A DNA stretch of 64,000 nt. Origin: Phaffia rhodozyma (Eukaryota > Basidiomycota > Tremellomycetes > Cystofilobasidiales > Mrakiaceae). Shown here piece by piece: positions 26,472 through 37,300 of the stretch. A program made the translations under genes and the position numbers. A model generated the notes under the pieces. That model saw only the letters and a list, made by a program, of their open reading frames with translations. It did not search any database and was not told the DNA's origin. Each line of letters begins with the position of its first letter. Within the stretch, counting starts at the first letter, position 1. The stretch is taken from assembly GCA_014706385.1 (NCBI GenBank), contig JACGZH010000006.1, forward strand, positions 1,674,001-1,738,000. The letters run 5' to 3'.

Positions 26472-29089
26472 ATGTCTGAGTCTAGAAACCAGGAAAACAG
26501 AAGGGCAGCCTACAAGTCCAAGAGCAACTTCACCCCGGCCGAGTTGCGAAAGCGTCGAGAGGAGCAGCAGGTGGAGATTCGAAAGCAAAAGGTTTGTTCC
26601 TACTTGACATGATCTCTTTCCCTCTCTCTTCTTTCTTTTTCTAGAACGAGAGTGTTCATTGAGCTACCTTGGAGCTGGAGACGTGAAGGATGCTCTTTGG
26701 TTATCTTGCTGTTAAATCGTATCTATATGCTGACTTTGTTGTCTCACTTTGGTCTCTACCTGTCGTCTGCCCCTCTTGTTTTTCTCTTATTTGTGTCGTG
26801 CTGATTATGACACGACGATGCCTCAACTAGCGAGAGGACTCTGTGGCCAAGCGACGAAACTTTACCTCTACCTCGGTCGACTCGGACGATGAGTCTCCTT
26901 CAACCAGTGGAGAGGCTGCTGTAAGTTGATTGTCTCACATTATATCAACTTTCGTCCATGGTCCGAATTGTTTTTTCGTGAACAAAAACACCGATCTGAG
27001 GTCGTGCATCCGGGATGTTTTCCATCCACACATTTTGTCATCTGCTCATTCTATGTAATCTTCCAAACTTTGACTCTTATTAGCTGAGTGACCTACCCCA
27101 GATGATCCAGGGAGTGTTCTCTGACAACGTCGATGCCCAGCTAGATGCCACTACGAAGTTCAGAAAGTATGATTAGCCTTCTTATTCCTATCCTGGCTTG
27201 TGCGGTGACGTGAAATATTGATAGACTTGCTCCTCTCCTCTCAGGCTTCTCTCCAAGGAGAAGAACCCTCCTATCGAGCGAGTGATTGAATGCGGTGTCG
27301 TCCCTCGATTCGTCGAGTTCCTTTCTAGTGCCCACTCAATGATTCAGGTCTGTCTTCTTGTAGAGCCTGACGCATGCCGAGAGAGCATCTTGTTATTGAC
27401 GCCACAGTTCTCTTTCATCTTTTGTCTCCTTAGTTCGAAGCCGCCTGGGCCCTTACCAACATTGCCTCCGGTACCTCCGCTCACACTCAGATCGTCCTCC
27501 AGTCGAATGCCGTGCCGCTTTTCATCCAGCTTCTTTCCTCGCCCGTGTTGGATGTCAGGGAGCAGGCAGTTTGGGCTTTGGGAAACATCGCTGGTGATTC
27601 GCCAAAGTGCAGAGATTATGTTCTCGAGCAGGGTGCTCTTCCTCCTCTTTTGGCCTTGTTGGGAGAGAATCATAAGTTGAGCATGCTCCGAAACGCAACT
27701 TGGACGTTGAGTAACTTCTGCAGGGGTAAGAACCCCCAGCCAAAGTGGGAATTGGTGAGTAGTTTTGAGTAGCTTTGAGTATCATCCTAAGTGAAGACGA
27801 TCTTGAGAATTTCATTTTGATCGGTATATGCGTTGTATTTTTTTTTATCACAGATTTCACCTGCCTTGACTGTCTTGACGAAGTTGATCTACTCGTTGGA
27901 TGACGAGGTTCTGATCGACGCCTGCTGGGCTATTAGCGTGAGGCCTCCTTGCTACCCCCGCCATCGCAACATATATCACACATGCTAAAACTTTCCTTTT
28001 TTTTGTTGTTTGTTGTTTTTCTGTAGTACCTCTCCGATGGTACCAACGACAAGATCCAGGCTGTGATCGAGAGTGGTGTTTGCCGACGACTTGTGGACCT
28101 TCTCATGTATGTTTCTCTCGTCTTGCACCTGCTTGTCAAACAATATTCGATGCTCGAGCTCATATCTCTAATCATTGAAATAATCTTTTCTCTTAGGCAT
28201 CCCTCCACATCCGTCCAGACTCCAGCTCTTCGATCGGTTGGAAACATCGTGACCGGAGATGACCTTCAGACTCAGGTGGTGATTGCGTCTGGTGCACTCT
28301 CTGCCTTGCTCGCCCTTCTCAGCTCATCCAAGGAGGGAATCAAGAAGGAGGCTTGCTGGACTATCTCTAACGTCACCGCCGGAAGGTTTGTTTCGTGGTC
28401 TATTTATCCTTTGAGGTGAAGCGTAGAGGTGGTAACCTTATATCCTGATCAATATGTGTCATACTATTGCAAAAACAGCACTCATCAAATCCAAGCCATC
28501 ATCGACGCCAATATCATCCCTCCTCTCATTAACATTCTCCAGACGGCTGATTTCAAGACTAAAAAAGAAGCTTGCTGGGCTCTATCGAACGCAACTTCTG
28601 GCGGACTTCAGGAGCCGTCCCAGATCAGATACCTTGTTTCCCAGGGATGCATCAAGCCGCTGTGCGATTTATTGAAGACGATGGACAACAAGATCATCCA
28701 GGTTGCGTAAGTGTGATGCGTACAACGCTTGAGGGGGAGTTTACGTTGGCTGACCAGAAATTCTCTTGACTGGAACCCTTAGTTTGGACGGTCTTGATAA
28801 CATTCTTAAGGTTGGAGAGATGGACAAGGAAGCTGCTGGACCTGGCGGAGTAAACCAATACGCGCTCTTCGTCGAGGAGGCCGGAGGAATGCATGCGATT
28901 CACAATTTGCAGCATCACGAGAACCTCGAGATTTACAAAAAGTCGTTCTACATCATGGACAAGTTCTTCCCGGAAGAGGACGAGGCAGGAGAGACAGGAG
29001 TGGATGCTCCTCAGGTGGATGCCACTGGCTCGTTCGCTTTCCAGTCGGATCTCTCTGCTCCCCAGGGTGGATTCAACTTCGGACAGTAG
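26472..29089 (+). CDS. SRP1: Importin subunit alpha (karyopherin alpha)
   Basis: Adaptor that binds classical nuclear localisation signals and importin beta for nuclear import. ATG 26472-26474; the first exon (to 26591) gives a basic importin-beta-binding domain: [36 protein letters not shown]. Then come about ten armadillo repeats with the W-N ladder: [86 protein letters not shown]. The C-terminus is acidic and ends GGFNFGQ (stop 29087-29089). Length is about 535 residues, the family norm. Intron 1 (26592-26830, 239 nt) is long for this genome. One of the safest calls in the window. Confidence 0.96.
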
Positions 29090-29687
29090 TTATCTTTCTT
29101 TCGCGCGGCCTTTCTTTGTGCTCTTTCCTTACGCCCTATCTTCTATCTACCGTCTTTTTGGTCGACGCTTTTGCTTTTTGGTGTCTCCCTTCTCTATCCG
29201 TTCTTGATCAACTCTTTAAATACCTCGAGATCATCCCACTATTAGTTTATTCCACCCGATTCTTTCTCTCTCTCTTCCTCAACAAGACCTTGCCTCTGGT
29301 TTCGTTTCCGATCTTGATCGTTTTTTCTCCGGTCAATTTTTTTCTTTTCTTTTTTCTTAAACAAGCGGATATCTCCTGCGATGGATGGTTCTTGTTCATT
29401 CCCCTCTCGTCATCTATCTCTTCGCCATGCGCCCGGTTGTCAGAAGCCGTATTATCAAGTGCAAAGGAAGACAGAAGATGAGATCAGAAGATCTTGCGTC
29501 ATCGATCGTAATCGCATGTCTATTATACTTAGATTACTAAGGATGAATCGTATACATAGAATATATAAATGATAACGACTGGCATCTTCTCGTCTATAGA
29601 TTCGTTGCTCTCATCTCCCAATCTATCACCTCTTCATCCCCTCTTGTGAAAGAACAGAAGACATTAAAGATATCAAAGAAAGTCGAG
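29090..29687. promoter_or_regulatory. Intergenic: importin alpha 3' UTR and GST promoter
   Basis: Stretch of 598 bases, very T/C-rich from 29090 to about 29360 (3' UTR). A more AT-rich piece with short tandem ATA/AGA motifs (29510-29580) follows, upstream of the GST. No coding exon is supported. Confidence 0.45.
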
Positions 29688-31194
29688 ATGCCTCTTCCCG
29701 ATGCCCGTGAGTCTACCTGATCAGATCGCATTCATTGGTCGTCCACGACAGCATCCAGGATTATGGCGACTGACAGTTAAGACATATATGTCCACTCACT
29801 CACTCACTCATGCGCATATATATATATATTCACACACATCCAATCCGCACAACTCACAATCGACAGATATACATCCAGTGGCTACTGGAAAAGCAGCAGA
29901 GCTTGTCGCAGCTCATAAGACCCCTCAAGATTTGATTTTCCATTCCGGCTGGTTCTGTCCTTTCAATCAGGTTAGTCTTTTCTCTTTCTTCTTCGGAAGG
30001 CCAAACCTCGTGTTGGCTAAATTGAGATGAAAAGAACCTGGAAGTGGCGTGATGTGGAGATGAAACAAGGGAAGAATACAGATGAACTGAACTAGCTTGA
30101 TCTTTACAAACGCTGAGTAGAGAGTGTGGGTAGCATTAGAAGAGAAGGGGATAGAATACGAATACCGAGAAGTCAACCCATACCATAAGTCGTTCGTCTC
30201 TTACTCTCTTTCTAGATTCTGGTCGAGCGACGGTACAATATAAAAGAACTGATGAACGATATGGGAACACATATATGCATTTTAAAGAAAAGATTTTTTG
30301 GCGATAAACCCCAAAGGATTGGTCCCTGCGATCCAACATCACGGAGATGCTCGTAAGTGATGAGTGTGCCAGTTGATAAAGCACCTAAAGCATTCTGAGC
30401 TCATTGAGAGGGTTAAAAAAGTGTACGAGTCAAGTATCCTGTTGGAGTACCTTGACGACGCATTTCCAGAGACGAAACCATTGCTTCCTTCGGATCCCAA
30501 GAAGAAGGCTCTCGCGCGTATCGATGTGAGTCCCTGATTTTGATTTTTTGTTCTGAATGAGACGATCAGGTAGACTTATACGAATGAAAAAAAATAGATC
30601 GACTACTTCTCGAAGAAAGTGAACCCTGCATGGTTCAAGCTATTACAGAATCAAGATTCCTCTCAGGAGGCTTCTCTCCGTGCCGATCTGGTGGATGCTT
30701 TGAAGGAACTAACCGGCCGGGTCCAAGGTCCATTTTACTCCGGCGACGATTTTGGCTTTGTCGACATTGCGGTCGCTCCCTTCTTTGCCAGGTAGGTGTG
30801 GGTATGTTTGCTTGATGGAAAAGAGCGAGCTGATCAGACCGTATCTTGCTTCTGCCCAGGCTGTATATCCTGGAGGAAAACCGAGGATTCAAGCAGTCTG
30901 AGGTGGGCGAAAAGTTCGAGAGCTGGGTGAGCTCTTGTGTAAACAGGAAGAGCATTATTGACTCGACGAGCGATAAAGAGTATTACGCCGAGATCTACGG
31001 TAAGTTCTTTATTGATCTGTCTGTTCTTTCAGGTGACTCTCTTGCCTGACGGTGGCTCTTGTCACGGAACTGATTGACTGGATTTATGAACGGTGACTTC
31101 TTTGGTTGAACATCTCGGTCCAGAACGATACTTGTCGAACCAGGCTCAATCTCAAATGGCGAAGGAGACGAGGGGAGAGAAAGCTCACACTTGA
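29688..31194 (+). CDS. Glutathione S-transferase, omega-like
   Basis: Cytosolic thiol transferase/dehydroascorbate reductase type enzyme. Eight exons (29688-29706, 29867-29970, 30121-30191, 30288-30352, 30422-30525, 30598-30791, 30860-30999, 31124-31194) sum to 768 nt, giving 255 residues. The thioredoxin-like domain has FHSGWFCPFNQRVW; the Cys of CPF is the omega-class active-site residue. The glutathione site reads NPKGLVPAI followed by ALYESSILLEYLDD (Glu-Ser contact to glutathione). The helical C-terminal domain has GPFYSGDDFGFVDIAVAPFF. Intron 1 carries a short AT dinucleotide run. The omega/lambda-like class is assigned from the Cys site. The substrate is unknown. Confidence 0.9.
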
Positions 31195-31750
31195 GAAGCT
31201 TTGTTAGGGTTGTGGGGCGGCCATGTAAGACGAAACCGTTGTTCACGTGAGATCAATTATATTGCCGATCAACTGCGGATGACGCAGAGTCTGGACTTTT
31301 CCTTGGACCGATGTTCTTCACCGGGTGGGCACTCTGTCAGAGTGCCCGGCGGCTTTCTGCTGCGGGTTCCAATCGGTCCCTGAGCCGACCCCGATATGGG
31401 TCTAGGCCAAAAAGCCAAAAGGCTAATACTCTCTTGTGTGCCTCTTTCTGTGCCTGATCATGCCCTTGTTTCCCTCTGCGCCTACTTCCGGTAGGGGGAA
31501 CAAGTCCATCCGAGAGACCCATCTAAACACTGACCGACCTAGACTGTCTCGACCAACTAACAGCAAAGAACGAACGCACTCACATCCGCTTGTTCTTTCA
31601 TTTCAAAACTGACGACTGTTTTTCTTTTCCGATTTCTTCTTCGTTCTCTTTCCGGTTTCTTCTTTTCCACACCTCCGCTTCTTTCTCTTTCTCTTTCTTT
31701 CCTCTTTTCCGTCTTTGTCTCCTTCTCTCTCTGACTTCGGTCTCGACACC
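31195..31750. other. Intergenic region with nested inverted repeats; leader of next gene
   Basis: Stretch of 556 bases. From 31273 to 31522 it holds several complementary segments (next entry). From 31598 to 31740 it is nearly pure pyrimidine, and from 31462 to 31750 it has no ATG, so this later part is probably promoter/leader of the Ser/Pro-rich gene. Confidence 0.5.
31273..31522. repeat. Cluster of inverted repeats, candidate structured RNA
   Basis: Pairings seen: CTGCG/CGCAG (31273-31277/31283-31287, loop GATGA); GGACCGAT/ATCGGTCC (31305-31312/31372-31379) enclosing a perfect 10-bp hairpin GGGCACTCTG-T-CAGAGTGCCC (31327-31347); ATGGGTCT/AGACCCAT (31396-31403/31515-31522) enclosing AGCC-AAAA-GGCT (31413-31424) and a 10-bp stem with one wobble (31465-31474/31495-31504), inside which CTAC/GTAG (31482-31485/31491-31494) closes a five-base loop. 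I could not match it to U1, U2, U4, U5, U6, U3, SRP, RNase P or tRNA. The 1-nt loop of the long hairpin would have to open to 3 or more in RNA. Strand is undetermined. Confidence 0.4.
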
Positions 31751-33466
31751 ATGTCCAACGAGGGCAGCAAAAAAAGTTCATTTCTGAGAGTGACTTTCTC
31801 CTCAGGCAGGATAGCCAAAGTCAAAGGTTTACCCCGACTGATGACCACCAAGCTTTCCTCTCCAAATACCTCCTCCACACCAGATCCTTCTAGATCACCT
31901 GTCGTCCGACCGGCAGCAGCCAACAACGATTCAAAGGTCTCCGTGGCTAGTCCGATCAGTGCACCAGAGCAGTCTGGCCAAAAGGCGTTGACTATGCCAT
32001 CGATCGAAACACCACAACCAATCTCCAATATGGACCTAATATTCGATTCAAACCAGACCATCTTGGTTGATCTGTCGTCGCCAGTGGAAGACATCTCGTC
32101 GTTCGATCTAGCGTGCTCGACTCCATTACCATCCTCTCCGTCGCCGGAACCACTAGTCTCATTTCTCCCGTCAATTTCTACAGAAGAACTTGATCGCGTG
32201 ATTGGGATCGATCCTCGGCTAATTCCTCTCCCGTCCAGTCCTTCATCGGACACACTCATTGACCCCGTGGGTCTCGAGATCAGTGATTTCATTGCCGTCC
32301 AGCCCTGCTTGATTCCCTTGCCTATCTCTCCGATACTTGAACCAGAGGAGAATGCTGCGTTGTCAGACCCCAACACAGATTCACTACCCCTCGACTTGAT
32401 GTCATCCTCTGAAGGACTCTGCTCGGACTCTCCAATCGATCCACCGGACGAACTCTCCCTGACTTCTTCAACAGAGGATGATCCCATGCCATCGACTCCT
32501 CAATCACCGGTCCAGATTCTCAGCCGACTCGTAGAGTTTGCCCAGGTTAAGTCTCCCATAGAAAGATCAACAACCACGACCACGACGAACAAGAAAACAC
32601 TTCGCAAACGGATCTCGACTCACAACTTTTTCGGCTCTCATTCTAGTACTTCTCCCAATGAACCTATCAGCCCGACCAGTCCAACCAGCCCGTTCGACGG
32701 ATCGTTCCCTTCTTTCTTTGGTCGGTCGTCATTTGGAAGGAAAGTAGCCGGTCCATCCACTGCCTCTGGCGCTCTCTCTGTCACTGGCACTAATTCTTCT
32801 CAACTTTCCTCTCAAAGTAATTCAACTGTCGTAGGGTTCCAACCAGCGATACCCGCACCGACACAAACGATCACTCATCGGCCTAATCCCACTTCGGTGC
32901 TTGCGTCGACCGATCCCAACCGACCGAAGGCCCCTCCTAGCCAGATCGGTCCAAACACCAAACGGTCTGAACCGATCCGATCATCCTCCAGTGAGCCTCA
33001 CCACCGTCGTCCACTACCTCAGACCCAGGCCCATCCGTTTCATCCTCGATCGAACGGAGCAAAAAGGATGTCGACTGGTCCATCAGCTATTCCACTTCTT
33101 CCTCATCCATCAGTCCTCATGAGCTCTCATCCATGCTGGAATACATACTCCCCTACCTCACCCATCGGTTCTACCGGTTATGGCTCCACCTCCGCTTTCG
33201 GATTTGACAACCGTGCTGCTGCTGCTGCTACGAACCAGAGACGAAAAACTCGGGATGGATCGGTCGGGAGATCAGAAGTCGAGAAGAGCATACAAGGAAG
33301 AAGGGCGAGTAGGATATTTATGCCAGGGGAAAGCTCAAGAGCCGATTGGATCAATATGCTGGAGGAGAAGGAAAGGTCCAGGGATAGGTCAGCATCCAAA
33401 GAAGGTCTGAGCGAGAAAGAGGAGAGTGAACAGTACACGAGAGCAGAACTGTGTTTCATGATCTGA
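31751..33466 (+). CDS. Intronless Ser/Pro-rich protein with C-terminal CaaX-like motif
   Basis: Function not recognised. A single uninterrupted frame of 571 residues, exceptional among the intron-rich neighbours. An in-frame ATG at 31715 would add 12 residues; I chose 31751 because it follows a long CT-rich leader directly (CACCATGTCC). The N-terminal half is Ser/Pro/Asp-rich with internal copies of a motif like LIPLPxSP (near residues 157 and 184). A basic stretch LRKRIS lies near 284, SPTSPTSP near 306, a short Ala run, and then a charged C-terminal part with GRRASR (near 517), a strong basophilic kinase consensus. It ends AELCFMI: the last four residues fit a CaaX prenylation signal. It looks like a disordered, possibly membrane-tethered signalling or polarity protein; this is inference. 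Confidence 0.8.
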   Translation: MSNEGSKKSSFLRVTFSSGRIAKVKGLPRLMTTKLSSPNTSSTPDPSRSPVVRPAAANNDSKVSVASPISAPEQSGQKALTMPSIETPQPISNMDLIFDSNQTILVDLSSPVEDISSFDLACSTPLPSSPSPEPLVSFLPSISTEELDRVIGIDPRLIPLPSSPSSDTLIDPVGLEISDFIAVQPCLIPLPISPILEPEENAALSDPNTDSLPLDLMSSSEGLCSDSPIDPPDELSLTSSTEDDPMPSTPQSPVQILSRLVEFAQVKSPIERSTTTTTTNKKTLRKRISTHNFFGSHSSTSPNEPISPTSPTSPFDGSFPSFFGRSSFGRKVAGPSTASGALSVTGTNSSQLSSQSNSTVVGFQPAIPAPTQTITHRPNPTSVLASTDPNRPKAPPSQIGPNTKRSEPIRSSSSEPHHRRPLPQTQAHPFHPRSNGAKRMSTGPSAIPLLPHPSVLMSSHPCWNTYSPTSPIGSTGYGSTSAFGFDNRAAAAATNQRRKTRDGSVGRSEVEKSIQGRRASRIFMPGESSRADWINMLEEKERSRDRSASKEGLSEKEESEQYTRAELCFMI

Positions 33467-33890
33467 GTTTGAGTTCTCTCAAGGAAGTCCTTTGTGTTTT
33501 CTTAACTTTTTAATCACTTGTTTCTTTTCTCTACGCTGTTGTACACATTTAGTTTCTTATTTTCTGGTTTTTTCTCTCGTTTTCTTGTACATGTAATTCT
33601 ATCTGTAACATCTTTGTCTCCCTGTGTGGAGCATACACTAAAACCCAAACGGAAAGAAGAAATTGTGTTGTACTTCTATAGTCATCCCCAAAATGTTATC
33701 AATCATATTCATCTCTTCAAAGCGGAAAAAGAATACGGGGACGACATCAAGAGAGAGAAACAGATGTTTCATAGAAAGTAAGAAGCATAGACTAAAAGAT
33801 AATAGTTTATGATAGAATAAACAAAACTTGACGGCTCGATGGAACCTGGCAAGTATAAATAGAAGAGAAAGACTAGGGCAGATTTTGGGA
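33467..33890. other. Convergent intergenic region
   Basis: Stretch of 424 bases between the stop of the Ser/Pro-rich gene (+) and that of the Dal5-like transporter (-). T-rich on the left and A-rich on the right, consistent with two 3' UTRs. No gene seen. Confidence 0.5.
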
Positions 33891-36800
33891 TCAAAGAGAA
33901 TACCTAAAATCCTTATCCTGACCATCAGTCATATCAACCAACTCCTCCGGATCTTCTTCCTGATCTTCCCTTCCCTGAAGTCCGTTTTGTTCTTTCTTCT
34001 TCCAGGCTCCCTGACTCTCACGTCCACCGCTACTCTTCTCGCCAGAGCCATCGACAACGACAACACCGTAAGTCTTGTCCCGTCGAGCGTTCTCCCGGCT
34101 CATCCAAACTCGGAGAACCAAAGAAAGAACGATAGTAAATGACATGCAGACAATCAATGAGATCCAGGTCGATCGGTATTTGATTGGTTTCTCTTGGGTG
34201 AACACGATATATGGACCGATAATGCTGTTTAGTTACATCAAATTTCACATGAGAAGGTTCCTATCAGTTCAGCAATTTCTATTCATATATGCATCAGAGA
34301 AAGAGAGAGAGAAAGAGAAAAAAAAGGAGACAAACTTTCCAACGTTATATCCTATAAAGATAGATCCACCGGAGATAGCTCTCTTCGTCGAGCCTTGAAT
34401 GTTGGCGGCAGAGAGAGCGAGAACGATGACATAAGGTGCGCCGAAACATGGAAGTAGGTAATATCCAAATAGAGGCAACCCTCGATGGATCCTTGTATGT
34501 GTTGGGACACCCAAAGTGCACAGGAAGGTTAGTGGAGTACATGTGGTATCGGCTTCAGGGTTGAGCGACAAAAAAAAGAAGAAGACAAACCAGGATCCCT
34601 TCCAAATGATGATCGAGCCTACGATAACTGGCAAGCAACTGACCGCCACGAGGTAACATCTCATATTCTTGTATCTATCGGCTATCCACCTAACACACTC
34701 ACCCAAGATCCACAAAATCACGACAAGTTATGAGATTCAACTCGTAGGAACATGTGCTGAAAAGAGTTTGTGAAACCTTACCCGACGATATAAATCGATA
34801 CCATGGTGAATGCTCCACCTGGGATGGAGATGGCGATCGTCTGTAGAGAAGTATATCCGAATGAGGAAACAATCCTTGCGCCAAATGCGGTGACTCCACC
34901 ACCTGATTTTGAAAAAAAAAAAAACCATAATCGTCAGAAGAGTACGTCAGTCATGACTTCTGAAAACAAATAATGGGGGAAGGTAACAGGTTGTACATAC
35001 TAGGGGGACCGGGCGAGACGAGTTGTGTTCGTCGGGGGAGGAAAGTGTGAGTATACGAACAGCAGGCACAAGAGTAAAAAATATCAGAATCAACCGAACG
35101 ACCTACTTGCATACCTGATACAGAGTAGATTCGATCGAAACAAGTAAGTACTCTATCATTGACTTTGGGTTTCGAGGGATTATATACAATGTTGTATCAG
35201 CTTACATATATGGCAGCTCTTTCGAATGTTAACAGGCGGAGCAACACCATACACAAGCGTTAGTTCATCTCACAAGGAAGGCAAAGACACGGATAACAAG
35301 AGAAAAGGAACTCACCCCATGAGGAAGAAACTCCAAACTTTTGGATCCAAAGCCGCCTCCTTCGCCTGACTCCAACTAAACTGTTCTCCTCTCAATCCCT
35401 TTTCTCTTCCTCTCATTCGTTCCCTCAGAAGCGCACGTTCAGATTCATCCTGAAAGAACCAGGAACCGAATTTTCCAAGCTGGGTCGGTGACGACGGAAC
35501 AAACGCGAGGATGACAAACGACCAGGCGAGTGTGATGGCACCTGCAAATAGGTATAGGTTCTTCCAAGGGGGAAGAGATCCCTTGGCAGATCCTATGATT
35601 GAGAACAAAACGAAAAGGAAGTTGTCAGTTGGTAGGTTTCATGTCAAGTAGTTGTAGTGAGAAGTGATCACCTAGTCCATAGTTCAGCGCGCCAGACAAC
35701 TGTAATGAACACACAAGCTATCAGGTGAAATTCAATTTGACGATATATGAACGACTAGATAATCACCATCGAGAAGATGCCGGTTGCCGAATACCAAATC
35801 CCCAATCTTATGGCCTCTACACCACCCCCATCACCATCGTTATCATGACAAAAAATAGAAGTGATCCCGACCAACGATGTCAGCCGAATCACAATCCGTG
35901 AGAGAAACATCTGAAAGCGACATACGTTCTTCCTTCTTGTACCACATCGTGGTGATCGCCAAGAAACCCGGTGACACCGCAGCCTATTGACCCCATCAGA
36001 AATTTGGATTGTATGAATTGAGAATAGTCCGGGAACTTTTCAGATGAAGATCAAAAACATACCTCAACTAGACCAAGGAAGAAACGCTAAATTTAGATAG
36101 AAAGAAGGTGAGCATAATATAATCCGAAGTCTTCGACAGTAAGTAACGCGCCATTCTTTAGAGTGATGATGCATTGCGAACTAACCTGAACAACCAGGCC
36201 TGGATCATACGGACATAACCCGGAAAAGCAATGATCTCCTTCAGTTAGTTTGGTCTCTTTTCTCGGTTGACCGGTTTGTAGATAGATAGAGAAAGAAGTC
36301 CGACCTTTATAATCTGAGACGACGACGGTCAGAATACATATGACTCCCCAAATGAACCTGCGTGTCGAACAATCGACTCTAGTGAGCTACACTCGTTCTT
36401 TCGGTCAAAACTGACTCGAAGAAATAAAAGAAACCATACACGCATAGAGAGAGTGTTCGGGACAGATTGACTCTCTGAAGCACGAGCGCAAATGGCAGGA
36501 CCTTGAAAATCCGATGGTTTTAAATCGAATCAAACGGGTCAAGACCGTGACAAGAAACAGATTTGTTTACAGAAAGCTTGGACATACAGCAGCGATATAC
36601 CCATAGTAGAAAGCAGCTGTCGCCGTTGAAAACCTTTTTGTCGAGACGACACCTGTAGCCGATGTCGTTGAAAGGCCCTGCAAGGTTCGGGGGGGGGGGA
36701 AAGAAAGAAGGGGAATATTGAACGAGGACACTCAAGAAAAGAGTTGTAACTTAATGAAATTCTGAGGGAAGAATGAACGAACGAGATCTTTGATGATTCC

Positions 36801-37300
36801 GAAAACACCAGCAGAGCCTAAAACAGCTTTGTCATACTTATTCCGTCCATTATACAGTCATCCATTCCCATGGAGGAGAAGGTGTAGAATAATTAGAAAG
36901 CGCAGAGAAACGAACGGGAATTTATTTTGAAAAAGAAAAAGTAACCCTGGACTCACGTATTGAAGCCCATAACTGATCGTCAAAATAGGCATCACTTTTC
37001 AACCAGACCGAAATCCACAAACACGTCAGAGTCAGTTCAGACGATTCAATACACTGTCTGGTGCTTCCAAGTAACTCGGTCATCATAATTGAGGCTCGAT
37101 CGAGGTAAACTCGAGGTCAAGAACACAGGTGTGAGCAAAAGAAGGTTCGTCTCACGAAGAAGATCGATTTTCCTAACCAACGCCCGTTCCCTGGCTCTCT
37201 TGGTCTTCGACTCCTGAATTTCTTCGGCTGTCGCTGTCTTTTCTGTTCGGAAGAGATCCTCCTGGGCATGACTATCTGATTGAAGATCTATCCTGTCCAT
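33891..37300 (-). CDS. MFS transporter, allantoate/nicotinate permease (Dal5/Tna1) family
   Basis: Plasma-membrane anion:cation symporter-type carrier for a small organic anion; the substrate is not decidable here. ATG at 37298-37300 (MDRIDLQSDSHAQED), stop at 33891-33893. After splicing the first helix reads LLMPILTISYGLQY followed by DKAVLGSAGVFGIIKDL, a pattern typical of this family. Later exons give QRFFLGLVEAAVSPGFLAI, MWYKKEEQ, GIWYSATGIFSMLSGALNYGLG, PPWKNLYLFAGAITLAWS, FFLMGAAIYVCNGGVTAFG, GWVADRYKNMRCYL, ISGGSIFIGYNVGNIIGPY and a final charged tail. Many small exons. Introns contain odd homopolymers: 11 G at 36689-36699 and 13 A at 34912-34924. Upstream lies a GATA-type motif cluster. 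Confidence 0.88.
34912..34924. repeat. Poly(A) run in transporter intron
   Basis: Thirteen consecutive A on the plus strand, so T on the coding strand, inside an intron of the Dal5-like gene close to an acceptor. Prone to length variation. Confidence 0.8.
36689..36699. repeat. Poly(G) run in transporter intron
   Basis: Eleven consecutive G on the plus strand. In the transcript this is a C run in the polypyrimidine tract just before an acceptor (CTTGCAG) of the Dal5-like gene. Possible sequencing or replication slippage site. Confidence 0.8.

Noticed and set aside
26795..26816. GTCGTG/CACGAC stem in the long importin alpha intron as a possible intronic snoRNA
   Set aside because: No convincing C or D box and only 6 bp of pairing.
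31204..31212. Telomere-like TTAGGGTTG, read on the minus strand as a possible telomerase RNA template beside the structured segment
   Set aside because: A 9-mer of this kind occurs by chance in 64 kb on two strands, and on the minus strand the folded part would lie on the wrong side of the template.
31413..31424. AGCCAAAAGGCT, on the minus strand similar to stem-loop I of U2 snRNA
   Set aside because: The conserved branch-site-pairing GTAGTA and the rest of U2 are missing.
31603..32487. 294-codon open frame on the minus strand inside the Ser/Pro-rich gene
   Set aside because: Antisense of a low-complexity Ser-rich frame, which readily leaves the opposite strand open; no domain in it.
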